A DNA stretch of 64,000 nt, from positions 62,001 to 126,000 of the forward strand of contig NZ_JBHMFC010000008.1 in NCBI RefSeq assembly GCF_042427585.1. Direction: 5' to 3'. Made by a program: the position numbers and the translations under genes. Under the pieces are notes generated by a model. It did not search any database. It was not told the DNA's origin and saw only the letters and a program-made list of their open reading frames with translations. The first letter of the stretch is position 1, and each line of letters opens with the position of its first letter. Positions 55,113 to 63,717 of the stretch are shown here, in pieces. The DNA is from Pseudalgibacter ostreae (GTDB lineage Bacteria; Bacteroidota; Bacteroidia; Flavobacteriales; Flavobacteriaceae).

Positions 55113-57038
55113 ATGACTATGAGACATATATACATACTACTTATATTAGTACTATCTACCTTATCCCTTTCTGCTCAAAAAAAACTAGCAGATAAGTTTT
55201 TTAACAATTATGGATATGTTAAAGCTAGTGAACTATACGAACAAGCTGTTAAAAACGGAGATAGTAGCGAACATGTTTTAACACGTTTGGGAGACTGCTT
55301 CTATAACAACTCTAATTCTAAAGAAGCCCTCGTATGGTACGAAAAGGCCATCCTTAAATACGATAACATTTCTGCAGAATACCTTTTTAAATATATCCAA
55401 ACACTAAAGAGTTTAGGCCAACATAGCGAAGCAAAAAAATGGATGGAGAAATTTAACAAAACCCATAATGAAGCAAGTAAACTAAAAAAGTATGATGCCA
55501 ATAGCATCGCTGCCTATAACGAACTTTTATCGACTAATAAGACCTCTGTGGTTAGCACCATTAATCTTCCCATAAATTCCGCACAATCCGATTTTGGATC
55601 TTATATCCATAATGGTCAGATGTATTTTGCATCTTCAAGAGATACAGAAAATACAAAAGTATATGCATGGAATAAAGAACCCTTTTTAGACCTGTATCAA
55701 GTTTCTGTTGAAGATAACAACGGCCAGTTAAAATTCGGGGTTCCAGATCTTATAAAAGCTTCAAAAATAAATACAGATTATCATGAAGCTTCAGTGGCTA
55801 TTTCCAACGATGGAAACACCATGTACTTTACACGCGATAATGTTACTAAAAAAAACAAGCTGGATTACGATAGAAAAGGGACGTCTCACTTAAAAATTTA
55901 TAAAGCCACGCTTACCGATGGCAGCTGGGAGAACATTAAAGAAATGCCTTTTAATGACAACCTTTACTCTACAGGCCACCCTACTTTAAGCCCTGACAAT
56001 AAAAAATTATACTTCGTATCTGATAGACCTGGTGGTTTTGGGCAAACCGATATTTATGAAGTAGACATTTTAGAAAACAACAAATATAGTCTCCCTAGAA
56101 ATTTAGGTAATAGTATAAATACACCCGGACGAGAAATGTTCCCTTTTGTTAGCAAGGATAGTACCTTTTACTTCTCTTCTGATGGACACTTAAATTTAGG
56201 GTTTTTAGATATATTTAAATCTGATTTTATTAAAGACGCTACCGCCGAAGTTGAAAATTTAGGTGCGCCCTACAATAGTGGGTTCGATGATTTTGCGTTT
56301 TACATAGACACAGATAGTGATTATAAAAGAGGTTTTTTTACATCCAACCGACCTGGAGGCAAAGGCAATGATGATATTTACAGTTTTAGCGCTTATGTTT
56401 GCGCACAAAAAATTGTGGGAACGGTAAAAGATAAAGACAGTAATGCTGTTTTAGAGAACGCCTTAGTTCAACTCATTAATGAAACAGGAAAAATAGTTAA
56501 GGAAACCACCACGAATGCTCAAGGGAATTATACTTTTGATGTAGATTGCAATAAAACATATACGGTTTTAGGAACAAAACCAGATTATGTAGAAGATAAA
56601 AAACTGGTGTTATTAAATAGTGAAAATGATATTAGTACCACTGTAGATTTATTTTTAGACCCCTTAATTAAAGGCAACCAAATTGTAATAAACCCTATTT
56701 TCTTCGATTTTGATAAATGGAACATCCGAACAGATGCGGAGTATGAACTAGAAAAGGTTATAGACGTATTACGGGCGCACCCGGGAATGATTATTAAAAT
56801 AGAATCCCATACAGACAGTCGCGGCAGTGATTCCTATAACATGAAATTATCAGACAGACGAGCAAAATCATCTAAAGACTATATTCTTACTCGAAACATT
56901 GATACTAATCGTATTGCAAGTGCTATTGGTTATGGCGAAAGCCAATTGATGAACCAATGTTCAAACGGTGTGAAGTGTACTCCTGAAGAACATCAATTGA
57001 ATAGACGCACACAATTTATAATTATAAAGATGGACTAA
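55113..57038 (+). CDS. TPR/PD40/OmpA-family outer-membrane protein
   Basis: A 641-residue protein with a signal peptide (MTMRHIYILLILVLSTLSLS). Domains in order: TPR-like (about 25-130), PD40/WD40-like propeller blades (about 150-425; DYHEASVAISNDGNTMYFT and LSPDNKKLYFVSDRPGG), a carboxypeptidase-regulatory-like fold (about 430-510), and a C-terminal OmpA domain (about 525-641; FFDFDKWNIR, IESHTDSRGSDSYN) that binds peptidoglycan. This matches the OmpA-like partner that often accompanies PorP/SprF. It starts 5 bases after the PorP gene. Confidence 0.92.
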   Translation: MTMRHIYILLILVLSTLSLSAQKKLADKFFNNYGYVKASELYEQAVKNGDSSEHVLTRLGDCFYNNSNSKEALVWYEKAILKYDNISAEYLFKYIQTLKSLGQHSEAKKWMEKFNKTHNEASKLKKYDANSIAAYNELLSTNKTSVVSTINLPINSAQSDFGSYIHNGQMYFASSRDTENTKVYAWNKEPFLDLYQVSVEDNNGQLKFGVPDLIKASKINTDYHEASVAISNDGNTMYFTRDNVTKKNKLDYDRKGTSHLKIYKATLTDGSWENIKEMPFNDNLYSTGHPTLSPDNKKLYFVSDRPGGFGQTDIYEVDILENNKYSLPRNLGNSINTPGREMFPFVSKDSTFYFSSDGHLNLGFLDIFKSDFIKDATAEVENLGAPYNSGFDDFAFYIDTDSDYKRGFFTSNRPGGKGNDDIYSFSAYVCAQKIVGTVKDKDSNAVLENALVQLINETGKIVKETTTNAQGNYTFDVDCNKTYTVLGTKPDYVEDKKLVLLNSENDISTTVDLFLDPLIKGNQIVINPIFFDFDKWNIRTDAEYELEKVIDVLRAHPGMIIKIESHTDSRGSDSYNMKLSDRRAKSSKDYILTRNIDTNRIASAIGYGESQLMNQCSNGVKCTPEEHQLNRRTQFIIIKMD

Positions 57039-57060
57039 TTTTTGTTAGACCTTATGATCT

Positions 57061-57092
57061 AAAAAGACTGCTTGAAAAGGCAGTCTTTTTTT
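57061..57092 (+). terminator. terminator of the T9SS adhesin cassette
   Basis: AAAAAGACTGC pairs with GCAGTCTTTTT around an eight-base loop, followed by T. Confidence 0.85.
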
Positions 57093-57175
57093 GTGGTTGT
57101 TTCCCAGAAAACCATTATTGCTTAAATTAGCAATGGCTACAAAATCCATAGTAGCTTTTAATCGGGTAATCGCCA

Positions 57176-57592
57176 TTATTTTACAATGATTTGGTTTGTA
57201 AAAGACGTCTCATTTACAAACACTTTCATTATATAAATTCCCGCTTTTAATCGCTCCACATGTAACTGTTTATTTTGTGAACTTACCAGTACTTTTTTGC
57301 TAAAACATCAAATAATTCTATTTTCTCAATAGGCATTCTTGAAGATATCGTTATAACATCAGAAGCAGGATTAGGAAACTCTTTAACAAGTGGTTTATTA
57401 AGACCTCCTACTTTCAAAACAAAAGAAACCATTACACTATAATCAATCTCTTGCTTGTAGGCCATACTAAGTTCCCAATCTGAATTAAATTCGTTATAAA
57501 AATAATTACGCTGTTTATCGGTTTTATAACTCGCTTGGGAATGCAGCAAAGCACAAAAAAACAAATGCTGTAAAAAGTAAAAAACGTTTCAT
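57176..57592 (-). pseudogene. small T9SS type A cargo gene with two frameshifts
   Basis: The ATG at 57592 starts a signal peptide (MKRFLLFTAFVF). It continues as a cargo protein only if one base is dropped in a seven-base homopolymer at 57555-57561. The frame then runs through SYKTDKQRNYFYNEFNSD to the type A sorting domain FPNPASDVITISS and IELFDVLAKK, where one base must be added in the six-base run at 57293-57298 to reach KAGIYIMKVF and the end QIIVK. About 138 residues in all. Both breaks are in homopolymers, so they could be real decay, phase variation or sequencing error. Confidence 0.7.
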
Positions 57593-57924
57593 AATTAATA
57601 GTTTTAAAGGTTATACCTATTAACATCGATTTAAAAAAAATGTGAGCATTACTCTAGACGATTCATTTTAAAAAAACATTGAATAAAACGCAATAAACAA
57701 ACAACTTGCATATGGTATCCATAATTTCGGGGAAGTTGCTATTTAGACACTACTAAAACAGATATATGTAATTGCTTTTTAAAACAAATCTTTAAGTTTA
57801 AATATTCTTCGTATATTGATTTTTTTAAACCATTTTAGGTAGATGGTTTAAGAGTATCTAAGATATTTTTAATCAAGTTTAACTTCCAGTTGATAGTATT
57901 AAAACCATTAAAAAAATTAAAATT
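57593..57924. other. AT-rich intergenic region
   Basis: A 332-bp divergent region between the broken cargo gene and the thioredoxin-fold gene. I see no gene, terminator or full-consensus promoter. Confidence 0.5.
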
Positions 57925-58761
57925 TTGAAGTATATTTATTTGGCTTTCCTGATGCTTACAAGCATCCTAAGTTTTTCTCAAGTACAATTTGAACCCTCGC
58001 TTACAGAAGCTTTTAAAAAAGCAAAGCAACAAAACAAACCTGTTTTTATAAAATACTACAATTCCGATTGTTCTGTCTGCAATCGTCTTGGCGATTTGTT
58101 AAACCAGGATGCAGAAATTAGCGCTTACTACAATTCTAATTTTATAAATTATGCGATGAACGCATTTAACGAGCTTTCAGATGCAGACCATGCGTTGCTT
58201 ATACACGCTAACCTTCATTTTAACAGTGTTCCTGTCTTGCTTTATTTTGACAAAGACAAGAATTTTTTACATCATAGTAGCGGAGATATTAGTTCTGAAG
58301 CTATTATGAATGAAGCTAAAAAGTCAACACACTCCAGATTTAACACTTCTGGATTAAAGAGCAAGTTCGATGCAGGAGACCGAACTGTAAGAACCCTATA
58401 TGCGTATTGCCAAATGCTCATCATAAATAAAGATGAGCAAAAGCTAAAAAAAGTCTCTCAAGACCTTTTCGAGTCTTTCAACACATCAGAATTGCCCACC
58501 AAAAAATCCTATTTGGTTTTAAAACGCGTAGTAAAAACTACAGATAACGGCTTTTTTCAATATTGGATCAACAATTTGGATAAGCTAAAGGGTTTTGAAA
58601 ATTCTATCAATAAAGACACCGAAATATCGCAGTTAAAATCGATTGTATTAACCGAACTAAGCCGTCCAGATGTAAAAGAATGGAGCGCAGCAAAAAAAAA
58701 CGAATTTAAAGGATATATTACCAAGCTTAAAATTTCAGATGATCCGAATATCTTTTTTTAA
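57925..58761 (+). CDS. secreted thioredoxin-fold protein
   Basis: A 278-residue protein that starts with TTG (followed by AAG TAT ATT). The signal peptide is MKYIYLAFLMLTSILSFSQ. Residues about 25-130 form a thioredoxin fold with a CSVC redox pair at 49 and 52 and the cis-proline region FNSVPVLLYF. The C-terminal 130 residues are helical and of unknown type. Probably a periplasmic thiol-disulfide protein; redox partner unknown. Confidence 0.8.
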   Translation: MKYIYLAFLMLTSILSFSQVQFEPSLTEAFKKAKQQNKPVFIKYYNSDCSVCNRLGDLLNQDAEISAYYNSNFINYAMNAFNELSDADHALLIHANLHFNSVPVLLYFDKDKNFLHHSSGDISSEAIMNEAKKSTHSRFNTSGLKSKFDAGDRTVRTLYAYCQMLIINKDEQKLKKVSQDLFESFNTSELPTKKSYLVLKRVVKTTDNGFFQYWINNLDKLKGFENSINKDTEISQLKSIVLTELSRPDVKEWSAAKKNEFKGYITKLKISDDPNIFF

Positions 58762-59020
58762 TAAGCTTATTAAAGGCATTTAAGAACGGAAACAACTTGA
58801 GTTAATCTTGGCATAAATTTGTTTTAAAACATCCATCAACTAAACAAAATGCTCTTTTTAAAAACCAAATAGGCATGAGAACCAATTAAAACACATAAAA
58901 CTTCATAAGATAGTGCAGAGAAACTTGAATGATATCCGATTTAAAGACACATTTACCAGGATGAGTTTTTAAGCTATAAGATACTGCTTGCGAAAACACG
59001 AATCTCAAAAAACACCATGA

Positions 59021-60469
59021 TTAAACCTCTTTTTTCTTTAGGCACCGCCCTCTCGGTTCATCCGCGACATGAAGCACGGTTTCGGAATGTAAAAACTGTG
59101 CGGCAGCAGCAGAATCTTTCACTTTAGAAGCACTCCGCGCAATCATTTCTAATTCAAATTCCGTTAACATAGACTCCCTAATCCCCACATCTCTCCAGTG
59201 CGGTAAAGCCATCCCGTTTTTTGAAATTCCCCGAGCCAGAGCCAATGCATCCAATAACGCTTGATTTGCCCCTTGCCCCTTAAATGGACTCATAGGATGG
59301 GCCGCATCTCCTATTAAGGTGACTGGCCCTGCCTTTTTCATCATTTCTGGATCGAGCAATTCTCGATCATACACAGGGTATCCCGAAATTTGACTTTCTA
59401 GGGTCGCCGCTAAAATTTCAGGAATAGGATCGTGCCACTGGGTTCTGCGGCATGCCTCTTCCTTAAGCGCTTGACCGCCTTGTGCATGCAACGCTTTGGC
59501 GTCTTTTTCTGATAAAGGAAAACTAAGTTGCCACATCACGGCGTTTGATGTATAAGGCATCATATAGATACGTTCATTTCCATTGGCCGTTTGGAATACA
59601 GTAGCCGAGTCCAATAAATCATGATCCACATCGTCTAGGGCTGCCAAAGGACAAATTCCTAATATCACCATGCAGCCCAGATAGCGTAAAGGGGAGATGT
59701 TATCATTTATAAGCAAACTTCGTACAGTACTACGAATACCATCGGCGCCAACCACAAGGTCTGCTTTGGCCCTCTTGAGCGTTCCATTCACGTTAAAACT
59801 CAATACCACCGATTGGCCTTCATGCTGATTAAACCCTACCAATTGGTGCCCCCAACGCACCTGATCATGATTGCCGAGTTGATCGAGCAATGCCAAACGC
59901 AAGGCCTGTCGTGCAATATGCACATTTGTTCGCTTTGGAGCTGTTTTTGTGCCCGATGCCAACCACTTTCTCATGCCCCATTCTCCAATTATTTCACCTT
60001 TAGTAGTATGCACCACATGTCTTGTAGAAACCACCCCCTCATTTAAGGAGAAAATCCCTAAGCCCTCTATGGCTTTACTCGCTTGTTGTAATGTGAGCCC
60101 ATAGCCTTGAGATCGGGTATTAAAGCTGCTATCTCGCTCGTAAAGGGTAAAAGGAATCCCACGATGCAAACAGGCTACAGCTAGAGCCACTCCTCCTATA
60201 CCACCACCAATAATGGCCACGTGTGGATATTGGTCTTTATCTGCAATAGGAAAGTGATCCGAAGGAACCAACCCAGAGCCGTTACAGTTTACACATAAAC
60301 TTAAATGGGCTTTAGGAGCAACTGGAGCCTCACCCGATCCGTTCGATTTTTCAAATTGTTCACATGCCACCTGATAACGCAATCGGACTTTTTTACGAAG
60401 CCTTTGGCTTTTTTTGCCGCGACCTTGACATTTTTGACACATAGCCCAACTCCTCTTACCATTTTCCAT
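59021..60469 (-). CDS. FAD-dependent monooxygenase with N-terminal zinc-finger-like region
   Basis: A 482-residue protein. Residues 1-70 hold two CxxCxGxG motifs (CQKCQGRG at 11-18; CVNCNGSG at 59-66) resembling half a DnaJ zinc finger. From about residue 83 there is a PHBH/UbiH-type flavin monooxygenase: GGGIGG (88-93), VVGADGIRSTVRSLL near 240, and GDAAHPMSPFKGQGANQ near 385. It would hydroxylate an aromatic or ring substrate, NAD(P)H-dependent. Base composition is clearly richer in G+C than in neighbours, which suggests transfer. No pathway genes flank it. Confidence 0.85.
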   Translation of the reverse strand: MENGKRSWAMCQKCQGRGKKSQRLRKKVRLRYQVACEQFEKSNGSGEAPVAPKAHLSLCVNCNGSGLVPSDHFPIADKDQYPHVAIIGGGIGGVALAVACLHRGIPFTLYERDSSFNTRSQGYGLTLQQASKAIEGLGIFSLNEGVVSTRHVVHTTKGEIIGEWGMRKWLASGTKTAPKRTNVHIARQALRLALLDQLGNHDQVRWGHQLVGFNQHEGQSVVLSFNVNGTLKRAKADLVVGADGIRSTVRSLLINDNISPLRYLGCMVILGICPLAALDDVDHDLLDSATVFQTANGNERIYMMPYTSNAVMWQLSFPLSEKDAKALHAQGGQALKEEACRRTQWHDPIPEILAATLESQISGYPVYDRELLDPEMMKKAGPVTLIGDAAHPMSPFKGQGANQALLDALALARGISKNGMALPHWRDVGIRESMLTEFELEMIARSASKVKDSAAAAQFLHSETVLHVADEPRGRCLKKKEV

Positions 60470-61173
60470 CTTTTTACCGCTTCTTTATTTAGCATTATTT
60501 CACCCCCTTTTATAACACAAAGCCTTACTCCTCTAGTCTATTTTTGCATAATAAGCATAACAGCCATTAGAACATTATGGCCCTAATCACTCCCTAATCT
60601 ACTATAGTCTTTTTATGAATAAAGAATAATGTATGTACCAAATAGCCCCCAACAATTTCCATAATAACTATCAGGAGGATATTAAAGCCCCATCCATTTT
60701 TAGCCAAGTGTTTAGTGCGCCCATAACCATCCTTAATACAGGTTAAATATAGTATTTTTTTAATTTTCTCCACCTAAAAATCAAACAAGTCATAACAAAT
60801 TCAATTCACATAAAAATAAGTGCCAAAACACTAGGGGCTTACAAACCACATTTCGAACTATCAAAATACATTCTTAAAAAACCTGATTTTGCATATCTGC
60901 AAGCCTTTCCATATATTTTTCAGGTTTAGAAGACTTTCTAACAACGACTAGATTAAGCGTAAATAAGCACTAATTTTTTAGTGTTTTTATCTATACATTA
61001 GCATTCTGGAAACGAATTAAAAAATAAACACATATATTCTAAAACTTTATTAATTTTAAATGTTTCAATACGTTCGAAAGGTTATCCATACCATTAAAAC
61101 TGAAAATAAAACCCCAAACGATTGGATAAACCACCCATTTGGGTGAGGATATTATAAGCTAAGGCCATTAAAA
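60470..61173. other. 704-bp intergenic region
   Basis: Between the FAD monooxygenase and the AraC regulator. It contains a 59-codon GTG-started ORF on the minus strand (60594-60773) and a small hairpin with a T run at 60968-60988. The rest is AT-rich with no promoter of full consensus that I can see. Confidence 0.5.
60594..60773 (-). CDS. possible 59-residue membrane protein
   Basis: A GTG directly after an in-frame TAG opens a 59-codon frame. The N-terminal half is basic (EKIKKILYL and GRTKHLAKNG), followed by a convincing membrane segment (FNILLIVIMEIVGGYLVHTL) and a short basic end (HKKTIVD). It is upstream of the FAD monooxygenase on the same strand. No homology is recognised, and a GTG start without other support keeps confidence low. 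Confidence 0.35.
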   Translation of the reverse strand: MEKIKKILYLTCIKDGYGRTKHLAKNGWGFNILLIVIMEIVGGYLVHTLFFIHKKTIVD

Positions 61174-62049
61174 ATGAATACCGTTAAAACCTATCAAGAA
61201 GTAAATTCTAAAAACCAGAACATGAGTTTTGGCATTTCCAGAATGCAGGATATTTACAAGAAACATGGTGGAGCAGTTGACGAACCGCATAGACATGACT
61301 ATTATACGGTTTTAATTATTAGCAAAGCAAAAGGACAGCATAAGATTGATTTTAATACTTACGATTTATCCGATAGACAAATTTATTTTGTGGCGCCCGG
61401 ACAAGTACATCAAATGATTGAAACAGAAATGTCTACCGGATTTGCGATGACGTTTTCAAATCAGTTTTTAGTAGAAAATTCGATTTCTTTATCATTTATC
61501 GATGGCTTGAATCTCTTTCAAAACTATGGCCAAAGTCCGCCCTTAGTTCCCGAGGCCAACCAGTTCGATACCATCTATAACTTTGCAGCTAATATCTTCG
61601 AATTATTTAACAGTGATGCCGTAATGAAGTATCTATCTATAGGTGCATTTTTAAAGCTCTTACTTATTGAGTGTAATAATGTATGTACTATTAACCCCAT
61701 TTATTTTGATTTAAATACGCCTAGCAACAACCTCATTAAAGCTTTTAAAAATGCTGTAGACCATAATTATAGAAAAGAACATTCTACTACATACTACGCT
61801 AATGAGCTCCATATAACACCAGACCACTTAAACCGAATAGTAAAAGAAAAAATAGGTAAAACAGCAAAAGAGTATATTCAGGCTAGAATTACAACCGAAG
61901 CAAAACGCCTGCTTTATTTTACAGATGAACCTAGCAAAGAGATTGCATACGAATTAGGTTTTAGTGAACCCGCTAATTTTAGTGCCTTTTTCAAAAAACA
62001 AACAACACTATCACCTTCAAAATTCAAGAAAAGCGAGATAAAGTCTTAA
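61174..62049 (+). CDS. AraC-family transcriptional regulator
   Basis: A 291-residue regulator. Residues about 30-140 form a cupin-like sensor domain (PHRHDYYTVLIISKAKGQHK, VAPGQVHQM), and residues about 190-290 the two helix-turn-helix motifs of AraC (NELHITPDHLNRIVKEKIG, then AYELGFSEPANFSAFFKKQT). It precedes pirin and YceI on the same strand, separated by 265 bases with an inverted repeat, so it may control them. Inducer unknown. Confidence 0.92.
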   Translation: MNTVKTYQEVNSKNQNMSFGISRMQDIYKKHGGAVDEPHRHDYYTVLIISKAKGQHKIDFNTYDLSDRQIYFVAPGQVHQMIETEMSTGFAMTFSNQFLVENSISLSFIDGLNLFQNYGQSPPLVPEANQFDTIYNFAANIFELFNSDAVMKYLSIGAFLKLLLIECNNVCTINPIYFDLNTPSNNLIKAFKNAVDHNYRKEHSTTYYANELHITPDHLNRIVKEKIGKTAKEYIQARITTEAKRLLYFTDEPSKEIAYELGFSEPANFSAFFKKQTTLSPSKFKKSEIKS

Positions 62050-62120
62050 ACAACAACCTCATATCGGATTTTCATAAGTTTCTCCCTTTTTTTCATATTC
62101 CACAGGCTCCTGTCCTAATG

Positions 62121-62148
62121 TATCTTTGTACCATACTTTAATACAAAG
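62121..62148 (+). promoter_or_regulatory. -7 element and inverted repeat upstream of pirin
   Basis: TATCTTTG (62121-62128) matches TAnnTTTG. It overlaps the left arm of CTTTGTA-N11-TACAAAG (62124-62130 and 62142-62148), a plausible operator. A long leader of about 180 bases would follow before pirin. Confidence 0.4.
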
Positions 62149-62314
62149 CATATGGATTGTATAACATGTATTAGAAGTGATTTTTAAACCCATGTTACCG
62201 GTGCCCTTGCACCATAAAACCTGGAAACAAACACCACTTCCCCTCATACCTCTTTTTACAGTTCATAATTATAAACCAAAGGGTATCATTTTACCCCATA
62301 AAAAAATAAAAACT

Positions 62315-63037
62315 ATGAAAACAATACTTCACAAAGCAGACACAAGAGGAGACGCTAATCACGGCTGGCTCCATTCCAAGCACACCTTTAGTTTTGCAAA
62401 TTACCACAACGCAGAACGTATGAATTTTGGCGTACTACGGGTATTGAACGATGATACAGTTTCAGAAAGTAGAGGCTTTGGCACACATCCTCATAAAAAC
62501 ATGGAAATTATTTCCATACCGCTTGAGGGGGATTTAAAACACCAAGATAATATGGGTAACGAAACCATTATTAGCGAAGGTGATATCCAAGTGATGAGTG
62601 CAGGAACCGGAGTGATGCATTCTGAACACAATAACAATCCAGATAAACCTGTAAAGTTTTTACAAATTTGGATCATCCCAAATAAGCAAAATGTGACACC
62701 GCGTTACGACCAAATAACCTTAAACAAGGCCGATCGTAAAAACAAGTTACAACAAGTGATATCTCCTAACGCAGATGATGCTGGTATTTGGATGCACCAA
62801 AATGCTTGGTTTAATATAACCAACCTAGACAAGAACAAGGCCGTTCAATACGTATTGAACGATGCCAAGCATAATGGCGTTTATGCTTTTATATTAAAAG
62901 GGGATGCTACCATTAATGGTCAAGCGCTAAATGAAAGGGATGGCTTTGGTGTATGGGAAGTTGAAACCTTGGATATTAAAGCAGACAGCGATACCGAAAT
63001 CCTTTTAATGGAAGTACCAATGGAAATAAATTCGTAA
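62315..63037 (+). CDS. pirin family protein
   Basis: A 240-residue bicupin. I chose the ATG at 62315 because MKTILHKADTRGDANHGWLH is the usual start; the open frame upstream is not pirin-like. The metal-binding cupin motif is THPHKNMEIISIPLEG (about residue 58), with HSEHNNNP further on. Pirins bind iron; some act as quercetin dioxygenases or redox sensors, so the function here is open. The gene is 54 bases upstream of yceI-like. Confidence 0.9.
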   Translation: MKTILHKADTRGDANHGWLHSKHTFSFANYHNAERMNFGVLRVLNDDTVSESRGFGTHPHKNMEIISIPLEGDLKHQDNMGNETIISEGDIQVMSAGTGVMHSEHNNNPDKPVKFLQIWIIPNKQNVTPRYDQITLNKADRKNKLQQVISPNADDAGIWMHQNAWFNITNLDKNKAVQYVLNDAKHNGVYAFILKGDATINGQALNERDGFGVWEVETLDIKADSDTEILLMEVPMEINS

Positions 63038-63091
63038 ATTAATAATCAAAAATAAAAATTAACCGTCGTAAAGACATAAATTTAAAAGATC

Positions 63092-63610
63092 ATGGAAAAT
63101 AAAACAAAATGGAACGTAGACGCATCTCACTCGGAAGTAGGCTTTAAAGTAAAGCATATGATGATTTCTACCGTAAAGGGGGCTTTTGAAGATTTTAATG
63201 CATCTGTAGAAACGGAAAATGAAGACTTTAAAAATGCTTCATTCAGTTTTACAGCAAAAGTTGGCTCGATAAACACCAAAAATCAAGACCGAGATACCCA
63301 TTTAAAATCAGATGATTTTTTCAACGCCGAAAAATATCCAGAATTAACGTTCACATCAACTTCTTACGATGGCAACAAGATTGTTGGCGACCTTACAATT
63401 AAAGGCATTACCAAACAAGTAACCTTGGATATGGATTTTAACGGTGTAGCCGTAGATCCATACGGCCAAACGAAAGCTGGGTTTGAAATTTCAGGAAAGA
63501 TAAGCCGTAAAGATTTTGGACTTACCTGGAATGCCGTTACTGAAGCAGGAAGTATCGTGGTAAGCGATACCATTCAAATGGCAATCGATTTGCAATTTAT
63601 TAAGCATTAA
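63092..63610 (+). CDS. YceI-family lipid-binding protein
   Basis: A 172-residue YceI domain: KWNVDASHSEVGFKVKHMMI at the start, FDFNGV-like strands and GLTWN near residue 147. The fold is a lipocalin-like barrel that binds isoprenoid chains. No signal peptide is seen, so this member is probably cytoplasmic, unlike E. coli YceI. It forms an operon with pirin and ends at a strong terminator. Role unknown. Confidence 0.9.
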   Translation: MENKTKWNVDASHSEVGFKVKHMMISTVKGAFEDFNASVETENEDFKNASFSFTAKVGSINTKNQDRDTHLKSDDFFNAEKYPELTFTSTSYDGNKIVGDLTIKGITKQVTLDMDFNGVAVDPYGQTKAGFEISGKISRKDFGLTWNAVTEAGSIVVSDTIQMAIDLQFIKH

Positions 63611-63623
63611 TAGCACATGCTCC

Positions 63624-63670
63624 ATTGGGATTGATTTAATACTTTTAAATCAATCCCAATTTTTATTTTG
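63624..63670 (+). terminator. strong terminator after yceI-like
   Basis: A perfect 16-bp stem (ATTGGGATTGATTTAA with TTAAATCAATCCCAAT) around a five-base loop, followed by TTTTATTTT. Confidence 0.9.
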
Positions 63671-63717
63671 GGCAAAAAGTTGCCTGTGTATTGCAAAAAC
63701 AGCAAAGCATTAAAAAT

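Noticed and set aside
60968..60988. Hairpin with T run in the 704-bp gap (CACTAA/TTAGTG)
   Set aside because: Stem of only 6 bp without GC, and no plus-strand gene upstream that it could terminate.
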